The notes: a model not told the origin generated them from the letters alone. A DNA stretch of 64,000 nucleotides from Watersipora subatra (GCF_963576615.1 NC_088710.1:21571114-21635113); one strand, 5' to 3'. Numbered from the stretch's first letter, positions 52,514 to 64,000 are shown. A program made the numbers and translations.

Positions 52514-55249
52514 ATGGCAGCTCAAAATTCCATTGGACGCATGGAACCATTTGATGAGTCAATTGAGTCATTCACATGTTATTTAGAGCGTTTTGATTTC
52601 TACACGGAAGCTAATAGCATTGATGATAGCAAGAAAAAGGCAACTTTTCTGAGCCTCATAGGTCCCAAGTTATATAAACTATTACGTGGTCTCACAGCAC
52701 CAGATAGACCAACAGCTAAGTCATTCGAAGAATTAACCACGCTGCTAAGTAATCATATCTCACCACCTCCACTCGAAATTGCGGAAACATATTGCTTTCA
52801 TCAACGAAACCAGCTACCTGGTGAAAGCATCCATGAGTATGTTGCACAACTCAAGTTACTTGCTGAGCATTGCAATTTTGAAGGTGCGTACCGTGAACGG
52901 GTACTACGTGATAGACTGGTCTGTGGAATTTACTGCGAAAATGCTCGCCGCAAACTGTTAACTGTAGCAGACTTAAATCTTTCACGTGCCATAGAGATTG
53001 CTCGAGGTATGGAGCAGGCTGGGAAAGATGCCGAAGTCATGACACAACGACAGCCAACAGAATCTAAAGTCTGTCACATCTCTAACATGCATTCGCCTAC
53101 TACCAGTGGCAAACCTTGGCCTTGTCGTTCCTGCGGGAGCACCCTTCATCCAAGAAAGCAATGCCCACACCTTCAAGCTGAATGTTTTAAATGTGGTCGG
53201 AAAGGCCATCTTCAATCTGTTTGTGAACAGAAAACTCCAAGTAAAAGACCTCAACTCCAGAAGCCTCATAGACGAGCACAAAACACACACAGTGTAATGT
53301 CAGATGCAATTACAGAGGAGCATGAAGATATAGCTCATATAAACACACTGTCTAAGGAGCACAGCCACCCACCAATCATGCTAGATACACTCATCAATGG
53401 TATCCCAGTGAAAATGGAACTTGATACAGGTGCAGGAGTGTCCACAATGCCATATCATATCTACAAAAAGATTAAAGGCTCATCGGAACTCCAACCTACA
53501 TCTACTACTTTGAAACCATACGGCGCAACGCAGTCAATTAAGCCGAAAGGAGTCATCTACCCAACTGTGCATTTCAGCAAGCAAGAAAGTAAAGCAAGGA
53601 TGTTTGTGCTAGATAAATCCGAGGGTGAGCAGGTCCCATTGTTTGGAAGGGAATGGTTAAACCACTTTAAATTAAACTGGTCAGAGATCAAGGCTAATCG
53701 GGTCGAGGCAACGGCACAACTGATGGACACTCTAGTTGCAAAGTACCCGTCCTTATTCAAGCAAACTTTAGGAGAAATGAAAAAGGTTGAAGCAACGCTC
53801 CGTACGCGCCCAAGTGCTATTCCTATTCGGCAAAAGCACCGAGTTGTACCATTCGCATTGCGGGCAAAAGTAGAACAAGAACTTGAATCTCTCCTAAATG
53901 AAAACGTTATCTCTCCAGTAGAACATAGTGAATGGGCAACACCTGTAGTTCCCGTCATAAAACCCAATGGTTCCATTAGGCTGTGTGGAGACTTTAAAGT
54001 TACCCTAAATCCTCAGCTAGTTGTTGACTCATATCCTATGCCATCTATAGATGACCTTCAAGAAAAAATGAGTGGCGGAAAGTTATTCTCCAAATTAGAT
54101 TTGTCAAAGGCCTTTGCTCAGATCAAACTAGATGCAGCTTCAAAGCCTTTAGTTACTATCACTACACATAAAGGACTGTTCCAGTACAACCGACTCCCAT
54201 ACGGGGTGGCCTCAGCGCCTGCCATCCACCAGAGAGCAATGGATGACATACTGGGTAGCCTACCAAATGTCTTATGTTATCAAGACGACATATTTATTAC
54301 TGGTCAGAACTATGAATCACATCTATCTACTTTGCATAGCGTTTTAGACCGTCTACAGAATTATGGGCTAAAGGTCAATAAAGAAAAGTGCTGCCTCCTA
54401 CAATCATCAATTATTTATTTAGGACATCGCATAGATCAACACGGCCTGCACCCTATGGAAAGCAAGGTTAAGGCTATCAAAGAGGCTCCAACACCTACAA
54501 ATATTGGTGAGCTTCGATCTTTCATAGGCTTAGTGAACTACTATCAAAAGTTTTTACCAAACTTAGCAACAGTCATGCACCCATTGCATCAACAGTTACG
54601 CAAAAATGCTCACTGGAACTGGTCTTCACAATGTCAAGAAGCCTTTGTTCAGTTAAAGCAGCTGTTGTCTACAGACTGCGTGTTGACACCATACGATGTT
54701 AACTCTCCTCTGATACTGGCCTGTGATGCCTCAGCATACGGGGTAGGGGCAGTCTTATCGCACAAACTTTCAAATGGTGAAGAAAAGCCCATAGCATTTG
54801 CTTCTCGAACATTAAGCCCAAGTGAGCGAAACTATGCCCAAATTGAACGAGAGGCACTATCAATTATCTTTGGGGTAACAAAATTCCACCTCTACTTGTA
54901 TGGCCGCTCATTTACCTTGCTCACTGACCATAAGCCATTGGTTACAATTCTAGGCCCAAAAACCGGTGTTCCTCCTATTGCTGCAATGAGAATGCAAAGA
55001 TGGGCCGCTATTCTAACAGCGTATACATACGACATAGAATACAAGTCATCACTCACTCATGCGAATGCTGATGCTATGTCACGGCTTCCGCAGCCATGCA
55101 GAAGACTTCATTGTGAACAAACAAGACTATTTCACATTGAACAATATGCCCAACTACCCGTGACCTTTGAGACAGTATCCATAAAAACTCAGGAGGACAA
55201 AACATTGAGCAATGTCTACAACTCAACCATACATGGTTGGCCTCCATAG
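52514..55249 (+). CDS. gag-pol: Gag-PR-RT-RNaseH part of element 2 polyprotein
   Basis: 911-residue frame from ATG 52514 to TAG 55247-55249. Gag region; two zinc knuckles near 203-236 (CRSCGSTLHPRKQC and CFKCGRKGHLQSVC); protease DTGAGVS near 302; reverse transcriptase with YQDD near 588; RNase H motif CDASAYGVGAVL near 736. The same frame continues beyond the TAG into the integrase zinc module, so the stop interrupts a once-continuous polyprotein. Belongs to the K02A2.6-like gypsy Gag-Pol group by motif order. Confidence 0.93.
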   Translation: MAAQNSIGRMEPFDESIESFTCYLERFDFYTEANSIDDSKKKATFLSLIGPKLYKLLRGLTAPDRPTAKSFEELTTLLSNHISPPPLEIAETYCFHQRNQLPGESIHEYVAQLKLLAEHCNFEGAYRERVLRDRLVCGIYCENARRKLLTVADLNLSRAIEIARGMEQAGKDAEVMTQRQPTESKVCHISNMHSPTTSGKPWPCRSCGSTLHPRKQCPHLQAECFKCGRKGHLQSVCEQKTPSKRPQLQKPHRRAQNTHSVMSDAITEEHEDIAHINTLSKEHSHPPIMLDTLINGIPVKMELDTGAGVSTMPYHIYKKIKGSSELQPTSTTLKPYGATQSIKPKGVIYPTVHFSKQESKARMFVLDKSEGEQVPLFGREWLNHFKLNWSEIKANRVEATAQLMDTLVAKYPSLFKQTLGEMKKVEATLRTRPSAIPIRQKHRVVPFALRAKVEQELESLLNENVISPVEHSEWATPVVPVIKPNGSIRLCGDFKVTLNPQLVVDSYPMPSIDDLQEKMSGGKLFSKLDLSKAFAQIKLDAASKPLVTITTHKGLFQYNRLPYGVASAPAIHQRAMDDILGSLPNVLCYQDDIFITGQNYESHLSTLHSVLDRLQNYGLKVNKEKCCLLQSSIIYLGHRIDQHGLHPMESKVKAIKEAPTPTNIGELRSFIGLVNYYQKFLPNLATVMHPLHQQLRKNAHWNWSSQCQEAFVQLKQLLSTDCVLTPYDVNSPLILACDASAYGVGAVLSHKLSNGEEKPIAFASRTLSPSERNYAQIEREALSIIFGVTKFHLYLYGRSFTLLTDHKPLVTILGPKTGVPPIAAMRMQRWAAILTAYTYDIEYKSSLTHANADAMSRLPQPCRRLHCEQTRLFHIEQYAQLPVTFETVSIKTQEDKTLSNVYNSTIHGWPP

Positions 55250-56498
55250 AGTGCCGCAAACATAGATCCATACTTTAGATGTCGACAAGAGCTCTCGACG
55301 CTAAAGGGTTGCTTGATGAGAGGCATACGCCTTGTTATACCCTCTAGTTTGCGAGCCACAATACTCACCGAACTCCACCAAAGTCACTTGGGGATGGTCA
55401 AAATGAAAACAACAGCACGCAATTATGTATGGTGGCCACAAATTGATGAGGACATTGAAGCCATTGCAAGGTCTTGTCCGCAGTGCAATGCGGTTAAACA
55501 CAATCCTCCATCAGATCCCCACCATTGGGCCCCTGCTGATAGTCCATGGCAGCGAATACATTTGGATTATGCCGGTCCTCTAGATAATACAATGTTCCTA
55601 ATTATAGTAGATGCCTATTCCAAATGGCCGGAAGTTTTTCCCATTCGGACGTCTACTTCAGCAATCACCATAGCAACACTACGAAGAGTCTTTGCTACAC
55701 ATGGGTTGCCCTATACAGTGGTCACTGACAATGGACCTCAGTTTCACATCAGGGGAGTTCATGCACTTCATGAAGAGCAATGGTATACGACATTTAACAA
55801 CGGCACCATACCACCCACAAAGTAATGGTCAAGCCGAACGATTTGTAAAGACATTCAAACAAGCTTACAAGGCTTCGACAGAAGCAGTAAACATGAAAGT
55901 TGATAAGTTTCTCCTCAAATATCGTACATCGATTAGCATGGTAACAGGCAAGACGCCAGCAGAATTACTGATGGGCAGATGCCTGCGAACAAGACTAGAT
56001 CTTCTGAAGCCATCAATTCAGGCTGCACCACTCACAAACTTCTCGCAGAAGCGTCACTTTCAGGAGGGTGATTTAGTGTGGTACAAGACGTTTCAGAGAC
56101 CAGCCGTTCAATGGCTGCAAGGGTCAGTCATGCATCTTCTGGGAAATTCCATGTATGAGATTTTAGATGCTTTCACCTCAGGTATTGTAAGGCGTCACGT
56201 TGATCAGCTACGCAAAAGAGAAACCTCTCCGTACTTGGCTGACACATCCAATGAAATGAACAGTGAACGCGAGGTGACAAAACCCAATCACTTGCCGATG
56301 GGTCAGGAGACAGGTGTCAATATTGAAGCGGAGACGTGTCCACACGAGCAGCCCTCTTCAGGCACCGTTGACTCGATTCCATGCACCCCCATGGCACAAG
56401 AAATACTACAATCACCACAATCAACACCTACGCAAACCAGACGATCAGTGCGTGCGAAAACTGTCCCATCATATTTGTCAGATTATGAACTGTCCTAA
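55250..56498 (+). pseudogene. gag-pol: Integrase part of element 2, frameshifted
   Basis: After the TAG the frame reads the HHCC module (HLGMVKMKTTARNYVWWPQI), then the first two acidic sites of the DDE core (LDYAGPL, VTDNGPQF). A one-base shift near 55741-55746 moves the third (SNGQAERF) and the C-terminal region (ends SYLSDYELS) into another frame, stop at 56498. Both lesions are described only; without them the domain order would be complete. Confidence 0.88.
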
Positions 56499-56534
56499 AA
56501 AGGGGATTACAATTAGTGATGATGTTTCTTCCCT

Positions 56535-56548
56535 AGGGGAAGGAGAGA
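56535..56548 (+). promoter_or_regulatory. Polypurine tract of element 2
   Basis: AGGGGAAGGAGAGA immediately before the 3' LTR. Confidence 0.9.
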
Positions 56549-56735
56549 TGTTACGTTATTGAATCATTGGCTTTGCCGTTTCCGGTTAGTGCATGCGCAC
56601 GCAGTTCTGTTTTTATCCTCGAGGATGCGTTACACGTTTTTCTAATGCTCTTGTATTGTATTCCTTATTCACATGTACTATTGTTCGTTATTCATAATAT
56701 ACGTTCTACAGCATTAACTACACACATATTCAACA
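56549..56735 (+). repeat. 3' LTR of element 2
   Basis: 187 bp, identical by eye to the 5' LTR, followed by TGTGC. Confidence 0.95.
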
Positions 56736-56740
56736 TGTGC

Positions 56741-58606
56741 ATTTAAGCTCACTCCCATCGCATGCCATATTTTTCCTCAAAGTTTGTAGTGATCAAAATT
56801 TCATCACAATAGCTAGGTTTGAAGAGATAACATGAAATTTTTTAAAACCTAATATTTTACTATCAGAAAAATAAATATAGCTACTGTAGGGCTTATCAAG
56901 ACGTACAATTGCGATACGTTGAACCCTATCTGATGATTATAAAACAAGGTAACCAAGCTAAGTTTTAACAGCACAAAACTGATCGGAATTGAAAATCGAA
57001 ATAACACTGCTGAAGCGTGAACAAATGATTGAACAATACCATAAAGATAAAGTTATACAATTACAATTTTAATCTTCATCGATTGGATGACAATAATGCA
57101 GGGATTACGATGGCCACGTTAAGAACCAAATGGCAATACAAGCATACCTGCCAACTCTCACGCATTGGGCGTGAGACTCACGCAATCACCCCAAAGAAAA
57201 AATGAAAATGCGTGAGATTTTTGCCCCAATTTCCACAACTTTATATATACTATCATTGATACATCAACTGCCCCAAAACCAAATCTCGCGCATTGCCTCA
57301 CTCTTTGGTTGGCAGGTCTGAATACAAGCTATGCGATGTTGCACACTAGGTGTGCCGGTTTCGGTAAAAATATTTCCACATGAAACTTTACTTGCTCTAT
57401 TGCTGCTCTATGAGTTTTATTACAAGAAAGATGGGCAAGATGCAAAAGAAAATAACAGGTATAATAGTAAAGACGTAGTTTCTATGAATACTGGTGACCA
57501 CTACTTACATTTGTGAACTGCCTTGCTCGCTAACTTAGGACCAAGAGTTTTCAATATTTTATATAGTATCTCATCATTTGCCTCACTCGATAATTTTAGA
57601 TTAGAGAGCGTGCAAAGTTTTTGAATATCGACTAAAGAGTACAAGCCTGCAACTTTACAAGGCTTGCACTCCATTGCCGCTGTCGTCTTCCCGCGACTTT
57701 TAGTCTTCCTTCGTGAAAGTCGGTACTTTCATATATCGTAACGATTTGTCTAAATATCGTACATGTTAGCCAGTTTTTCCAATCAACACATGTCCGTTCG
57801 GCCAATCAAAAATTAAGAATGTAAAATGAAAAAGGTTGCAATAACTCGTAACCATAGACCTATTCACAATACGTACTAATTATATACACGTAGTTGCTAA
57901 TTATGCGGCGGTATAGTTAATAGTTCGATGCTCCTAACACAGCTGAGGCAGACTAGTCAGTTGCCAACGAGCCAAATATTTGCTGAGCTATTTTTCACCA
58001 AACCGGAACAAACTACTGCTGGGTACTTACCTGTCACACAACCTGGTTTTCTGTTTCTCCAAGAATTTTGTTAGTAACATTCATAGCTTTAATCTGCTTG
58101 ACTTTAGAAACATTCCAAGATCAAGTTTGCGAATTAAATTAATACTTCACATCGCAATTGGAAACTTGTAAATAGAGCAGTTCAAACACTCATGAACCTG
58201 TTTCCCACTCATTCAGAGCTTTCGACTCATCGAACTACATCATAGATTATTTCAATGTTTGCATTGCACATGCTTTTCAGATGAGATAACTTGATATGCA
58301 TGCCGGCTAGCATGTTTGTTATGTTCCCCTAATAAAACGCAAACTTTCAAACCAGATATTTATTAGTTGTGACAGTAATTCTGTAATCATGACCTATTCA
58401 ATATAAGTCTAAGTTGTAGCGCAGTACTTTATTTATGAGGGCTCATTCATCAACCTGAGCAAATGATCATTAAATGACCAGCAAACGTACATTTCTCTGT
58501 GATTACATTTCTTAATAATGTACAACCAGGCAAATACAATTAAAATACAAAGAACTTAAAAATTGACTAGATGCTGTAGCAATGTCCATATTTGGAATTA
58601 TGCAAA
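56741..58606. other. Intergenic, no gene seen
   Basis: Apart from the small hAT-like element at 57143-57320 I see nothing in this 1.9 kb. It should include the 3' untranslated region of the DHHC gene. Confidence 0.5.
57143..57320. mobile_element. Short hAT-like MITE, 178 bp
   Basis: Inverted ends CA(T/G)ACCTGCCAAC and an exact 8-bp target duplication AATACAAG (57135-57142 and 57321-57328). CA ends and 8-bp duplication fit hAT. The interior repeats ACTCTCACGCATTGGGCGTG-type motifs. Confidence 0.75.
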
Positions 58607-58860
58607 TTACTCAAGCATATCCTCATCACTCTGTGTGGGACGGTAGGGCTCATGACGAGTCCGTCTAAGAAACGTCAACCAATTATGCCGCAGGCCCCGA
58701 TTGTAAGGATTTTTGGCCAAATAAAATGTTTTCCACCATCTTTTTGTGTGATTGTCGTTAGAGGCGTCTCGAATGCTCTGATTGAACTCTTGGATGGTTG
58801 CATTCTGACTGATGAGAATAAGTTGTTGAATAAATAGCAAAGAGATAAGAGATATGGAGA
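58607..58860 (-). CDS. DHHC palmitoyltransferase, last exon
   Basis: Acceptor CTACACTGCAG, phase 1, then 83 complete codons to TAA. Encodes the end of a transmembrane segment (SISLISLLFIQQLILI), a TTxE-type motif (NATIQEF), and NPYNRGLRHNWLTFL, matching the PaCCT motif after the last membrane span of zDHHC S-acyltransferases, then a charged tail ending SDEDMLE. The DHHC catalytic exon is not in view and should lie further right on the minus strand. These enzymes palmitoylate cytosolic cysteines of membrane proteins. The specific paralogue cannot be told. Confidence 0.72.
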
Positions 58861-58900
58861 CTGCAGTGTAGCAGCAGCTTACATAGGCAATGGCACCCCT

Positions 58901-61014
58901 ACAATACATGAGCATAAATACAAGCACTAAATGAGTGACATACAATGGTGCTCAAGTGTACACTTTGACAAGGGTGATGACACAAATTATTTTGCCTCAA
59001 GCAATAGACTTGAAGCTGAAAGCTCTCTGTCTCCTCTAGGCAGTGAGTTTAGTAGCTTTCTTTTCATTACATTTTGTTGATTAAAAACAAGCTGGATACC
59101 TGAATAAAGCTGAATAAAAAGGTATTTGGACAGAAAACTTATTTTTATTCAATATATATGGCATTTACCATCATAACTTTTAAACTTTGTATCATGAGAA
59201 ATTTGGTTTTTCCTCGCAATTTTTTATTCTGAGACAATAGAAAACTACACTACCAATCATCTATAAATAAAACTGCAATGACTTACTAGTGACTGCAAAA
59301 CCTCATAGTATAACTAACTAGTACAAAAACCATTTTCAAATAACAAAAATGTTTTTCTAACTTACATAGATGTTCCACTAGATGTGCTTTTAACAAAAAA
59401 AATGACTGCCTCTGATACATGAGCCAAGAGACCAAGCGCTCTAGCCTACTAAGGCCGCCTACAAAGTTAGTCTAGCGCTCAAACAAATACAAGTAGTAGC
59501 AATATTACAGATGGTTTGGAAAACTGTTTCAAGGACTGATCATTCGTAAGCTCAACAAAACCGTGAGAAAAATCCTCCACATTGACAATATGCAATCTCG
59601 CAGACATGCTTTCGCTAGTAGCAAACGACCATTCTACTTGATCATGCCACAGGAATAAATATGTGTACAGCTCTTCGATAGAACGCGTCACCAATCATAA
59701 CCCTTTCATAATTCACTGAACTTGAGTTGAGTAATGCCCCGCTTAACGCAGATGTGTAATCTGTATATGGTTAATTCAGCAACACGAGATCCTCTATACG
59801 GTTAATCCCGCAACACGAGATCCTCTATACGGTTAATCCAGAAACAACAACCTCTATACGATTAATCCAGCAACACAACAATCTCTGTACGGTTAATCAA
59901 GCAACACAACAATCTCTATACAGTTAATCCAGCAAGACAACAATCTCTATCTGGTTAATCCAGCAACACAACAATCTCTATACGGTTAATCCCGCAACAC
60001 AACAATTTCTATACGGCTAATCTAGCAACAAAAACAATCTCTGTACGGTTAATCAAGCAACACAACAACCTCTGTACGATTAATCCAGCAACACAACAAT
60101 CTCTATACAGTTAATCCAGCAACACAACAATCTCTATGTGGTTAATCCAGCAACACAACAACCTCTATACGATTAATCCAGCAACACAACAATCTCTATA
60201 CAGTTAATCCAGCAACACAACAATCTCTACGCGGTTAATCCAGCAACACAACAATCTCTATACGGTTAATCCAGCAACAAAACAATTTCTATACGGTTAA
60301 TCCAGCAACACAATAAACCTATATGGTTAATCCAGCAACACAATAAACCTATATGGTTAATCCAGCAACACAACAATCTCTATACGGTTAATCCAGCAAC
60401 AAAACAATTTCTATACGGTTAATCCAGCAACACAATAAACCTATATGGTTAATCCAGCAACACAATAAACCTATACGGTTAATCCAGCAACACAATAAAC
60501 CTATACGGTTAATCCAGCAACACAATAAACCTATACGGTTAATCCAGTAACACAATAAACCTATATGGTTAATCCAGCAACACAATAAACCTAAATGGTT
60601 AATCCAGCAACACAATAAACCTATATGGTTAATCCAGCAACACAATAAACCTATATGGTTAATCCAGCAACACAATAAACCTATATGGTTAATCCAGCAA
60701 CACAATAAACCTATATGGTTAATCCAGCAACACAATAAACCTATATGGTTAATCCAGCAACACAATAAACCTATACGGTTAATCCAGCAACACAATAAAC
60801 CTATATGGTTAATCCAGCAACACAATAAACCTATATGGTTAATGAAAATTTGTTTACAAAGATGAAAATCAACATTATTACACAGGTTTTTATTCTCAAG
60901 CAATTATACTTCAGTAATTCCTTATTTTTCGTGGTTAGTCGGGAAGGGCACTTCCCTCCCCTTCTAGCCTGTCTTGACAAACCGTTGTTTTTGCAGAGTT
61001 GTCCCCCGGCAAGC
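58901..61014. repeat. 2,114-bp tandem duplication, copy 1
   Basis: Copy 1 of a segment repeated at 61015-63128. By eye the copies differ at one base (T at about 59152, C at about 61266). It starts 40 bp upstream of the DHHC last exon, inside that gene's intron, and includes a whole minisatellite. Confidence 0.96.
59752..60843 (+). repeat. 30-bp minisatellite, about 36 copies (copy 1)
   Basis: Units of GGTTAATCCAGCAACACAAT plus AAACCTATAT; the left half is more diverged (CAATCTCTATAC variants), the right half homogeneous. A minus frame of INHIGLLCCW repeats is a by-product of the 30-bp period. Confidence 0.96.
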
Positions 61015-63128
61015 ACAATACATGAGCATAAATACAAGCACTAAATGAGTGACATACAATGGTGCTCAAGTGTACACTTTGACAAGGGTGATGACACAAA
61101 TTATTTTGCCTCAAGCAATAGACTTGAAGCTGAAAGCTCTCTGTCTCCTCTAGGCAGTGAGTTTAGTAGCTTTCTTTTCATTACATTTTGTTGATTAAAA
61201 ACAAGCTGGATACCTGAATAAAGCTGAATAAAAAGGTATTTGGACAGAAAACTTATTTTTATTCAACATATATGGCATTTACCATCATAACTTTTAAACT
61301 TTGTATCATGAGAAATTTGGTTTTTCCTCGCAATTTTTTATTCTGAGACAATAGAAAACTACACTACCAATCATCTATAAATAAAACTGCAATGACTTAC
61401 TAGTGACTGCAAAACCTCATAGTATAACTAACTAGTACAAAAACCATTTTCAAATAACAAAAATGTTTTTCTAACTTACATAGATGTTCCACTAGATGTG
61501 CTTTTAACAAAAAAAATGACTGCCTCTGATACATGAGCCAAGAGACCAAGCGCTCTAGCCTACTAAGGCCGCCTACAAAGTTAGTCTAGCGCTCAAACAA
61601 ATACAAGTAGTAGCAATATTACAGATGGTTTGGAAAACTGTTTCAAGGACTGATCATTCGTAAGCTCAACAAAACCGTGAGAAAAATCCTCCACATTGAC
61701 AATATGCAATCTCGCAGACATGCTTTCGCTAGTAGCAAACGACCATTCTACTTGATCATGCCACAGGAATAAATATGTGTACAGCTCTTCGATAGAACGC
61801 GTCACCAATCATAACCCTTTCATAATTCACTGAACTTGAGTTGAGTAATGCCCCGCTTAACGCAGATGTGTAATCTGTATATGGTTAATTCAGCAACACG
61901 AGATCCTCTATACGGTTAATCCCGCAACACGAGATCCTCTATACGGTTAATCCAGAAACAACAACCTCTATACGATTAATCCAGCAACACAACAATCTCT
62001 GTACGGTTAATCAAGCAACACAACAATCTCTATACAGTTAATCCAGCAAGACAACAATCTCTATCTGGTTAATCCAGCAACACAACAATCTCTATACGGT
62101 TAATCCCGCAACACAACAATTTCTATACGGCTAATCTAGCAACAAAAACAATCTCTGTACGGTTAATCAAGCAACACAACAACCTCTGTACGATTAATCC
62201 AGCAACACAACAATCTCTATACAGTTAATCCAGCAACACAACAATCTCTATGTGGTTAATCCAGCAACACAACAACCTCTATACGATTAATCCAGCAACA
62301 CAACAATCTCTATACAGTTAATCCAGCAACACAACAATCTCTACGCGGTTAATCCAGCAACACAACAATCTCTATACGGTTAATCCAGCAACAAAACAAT
62401 TTCTATACGGTTAATCCAGCAACACAATAAACCTATATGGTTAATCCAGCAACACAATAAACCTATATGGTTAATCCAGCAACACAACAATCTCTATACG
62501 GTTAATCCAGCAACAAAACAATTTCTATACGGTTAATCCAGCAACACAATAAACCTATATGGTTAATCCAGCAACACAATAAACCTATACGGTTAATCCA
62601 GCAACACAATAAACCTATACGGTTAATCCAGCAACACAATAAACCTATACGGTTAATCCAGTAACACAATAAACCTATATGGTTAATCCAGCAACACAAT
62701 AAACCTAAATGGTTAATCCAGCAACACAATAAACCTATATGGTTAATCCAGCAACACAATAAACCTATATGGTTAATCCAGCAACACAATAAACCTATAT
62801 GGTTAATCCAGCAACACAATAAACCTATATGGTTAATCCAGCAACACAATAAACCTATATGGTTAATCCAGCAACACAATAAACCTATACGGTTAATCCA
62901 GCAACACAATAAACCTATATGGTTAATCCAGCAACACAATAAACCTATATGGTTAATGAAAATTTGTTTACAAAGATGAAAATCAACATTATTACACAGG
63001 TTTTTATTCTCAAGCAATTATACTTCAGTAATTCCTTATTTTTCGTGGTTAGTCGGGAAGGGCACTTCCCTCCCCTTCTAGCCTGTCTTGACAAACCGTT
63101 GTTTTTGCAGAGTTGTCCCCCGGCAAGC
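61015..63128. repeat. 2,114-bp tandem duplication, copy 2
   Basis: Copy 2, directly abutting copy 1. The junction reads GGCAAGC/ACAATAC and the far edge continues AC, giving a 2-bp AC microhomology. Confidence 0.96.
61866..62957 (+). repeat. 30-bp minisatellite, about 36 copies (copy 2)
   Basis: Same array as 59752-60843, carried in the second duplicate. Confidence 0.96.
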
Positions 63129-63744
63129 ACGGCGAGCAAAACAACAGCTTGTCACAAGACGCACTGCACCTGATGCATCAGCTGCACTGAAAAGGAGTTG
63201 TTCTCTTCCGTCGATGCAGCTTGCCTGCGATGTTATGTCGGTCGCTCCATTGGTAATCATAACGGATTTCGCGCAAAAATTTATGTAGAAAAATGAAGAT
63301 AAGAACGTTTAACCAGGGACCAGTCTCTGCGGTAAACTTTAGTAGAACTTAAGAGCTTAGGCAACAACAGCAACTAAACATGTCGTTATTTGTGCGCTCA
63401 GTCAGTTTTATTTCTATTTTTGTATCAGTTTTATTTGTTCTTATTGATTTTATTTTTAATTAACTTTATTCCTAAGTTCTATTAAAGTTTACCGCAAAGA
63501 CTGGTCTTGGGTTAAATGTGTTGGTCTTATTTTTTTCTACATAAATTTATGCACGGAATCCGTTATGATTACCAATGGAGCGACCGACATAACATGGCAG
63601 CCAAGCCGCATAGATGGAAGAGAACAACTCCCTTTCAGTGCAGCTGATGCATCACGTGCAATGTGTCTTGTGACAAGCTGTTGTTTTGCTCGCCGCGCTT
63701 GCCAGGGGACAGCTTCGCAAAAACAAGTTTGTCAAGACAGGCTA
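63079..63744. mobile_element. Large palindromic (long-TIR) element
   Basis: Arms of about 275 bp (63079-63354 and 63471-63744), roughly 90% matched by eye as inverted repeats, around a 116-bp AT-rich centre. Outer ends TAGCCTGTCTTGACAAAC... with TA at both edges hint at a TA-duplicating MITE. Short frames in the arms mirror each other and are not genes. Confidence 0.85.
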
Positions 63745-64000
63745 CTCCTCCTCCCATGACACAAATGAAAAATCTGTAAAACAGGAACTAGCACACTCAT
63801 AACTAATAAAATATCACAAGCATTGTCCTCTCTTTTTGTAAGTTTATTGTACAATTTTGAGGGTCAGGGGTGTTTACGATGCATGATTAAGGGTCTCACA
63901 AGCACAGATGCAATTCACACAAAGTAACAGCCAAACAATGAACCGTGATGATTGCTATCACGATGACCTTCCCGGAGGGATCTCACTAGAGAAGAATGAG
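63745..64000. other. Window end, nothing recognised
   Basis: About 250 bp without a supported feature; expected to be intron of the DHHC gene. Confidence 0.4.

Larger units (their letters stand above)
52151..56735 (+). mobile_element. Ty3/gypsy LTR retrotransposon 2
   Basis: Two 187-bp LTRs (52151-52337 and 56549-56735), identical by eye, begin TGTTACG and end TTCAACA, with 5-bp target duplication TGTGC (52146-52150 and 56736-56740). PBS, Gag-Pol and polypurine tract are in standard order. The short LTR, a tRNA-Ser-type PBS and fused Gag-Pol suggest the Mag-like branch of Ty3/gypsy. The pol frame has one in-frame TAG and one frameshift, so this copy is probably not autonomous. Confidence 0.95.

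Noticed and set aside
59479..59694. 71-codon minus frame (copy at 61593-61808) as a gene
   Set aside because: No ATG, a stop directly upstream, no domain and no clear splice partner; it appears twice only through the tandem duplication.
59752..60843. CRISPR-like 30-bp repeats
   Set aside because: Units are directly adjacent with no unique spacers, in an animal genome; a minisatellite.
60388..60903. 171-codon INHIGLLCCW repeat protein (and its copy at 62502-63017)
   Set aside because: Arises from the 30-bp array on the minus strand; duplicated only because the whole segment is.

Overview
The window is nuclear DNA from a multicellular animal, most likely a marine invertebrate; the sequence does not settle the phylum. 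Evidence: AT-rich DNA, spliced genes with GT-AG introns of several kilobases, a SUV39H-type chromodomain/SET methyltransferase, a Shisa/CYYR1-like membrane protein, a DHHC palmitoyltransferase exon, Ty3/gypsy retrotransposons, many small DNA transposons, tRNA-derived SINEs and at least ten minisatellite arrays. I see no bacterial operons, rRNA or CRISPR.

Layout. 163-5299: complete Ty3/gypsy element 1 with identical 459-bp LTRs, a TACTG target duplication and an unbroken Gag-Pol frame. 7068-21884 (minus): five-exon gene for a predicted 256-residue secretory-pathway protein (signal peptide, Ser/Arg/Tyr-rich segment, Ala/Tyr-rich segment, Cys-rich Shisa-like domain, one membrane span). Its introns hold arrays, SINEs, a fold-back element and a Harbinger-like MITE. 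21885-32285: no host gene I can support; it holds a 816-bp inverted-repeat element, a decayed 3.04-kb P-element-like transposon inside a minisatellite, and a hAT-like relic. 32286-51677 (minus): eleven-exon SUV39H histone H3K9 methyltransferase gene, 622 residues. All exon phases agree, and there is a long Ser/Pro-rich insert between SET and post-SET. Its introns carry piggyBac-, mariner- and pogo-type elements and five arrays. 52151-56735 (plus): Ty3/gypsy element 2, head to head with SUV39H and 474 bp from its start codon. Its 187-bp LTRs are identical, but pol has one stop and one frameshift. 58607-58860 (minus): last exon of a DHHC palmitoyltransferase. 58901-63128: near-perfect 2,114-bp tandem duplication. 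63079-63744: large palindromic element that contains the duplication breakpoint.

How it fits together: host genes are few, long and minus-strand, and the rest is mostly mobile DNA and tandem repeats. SUV39H enzymes write the H3K9me3 mark that commonly silences such repeats, so a young LTR element beside this gene's start is a notable juxtaposition. Gene structures were read by eye from splice signals and frame continuity, without transcripts or database searches. Subfamily names for small transposons rest on terminal repeats and target duplications.
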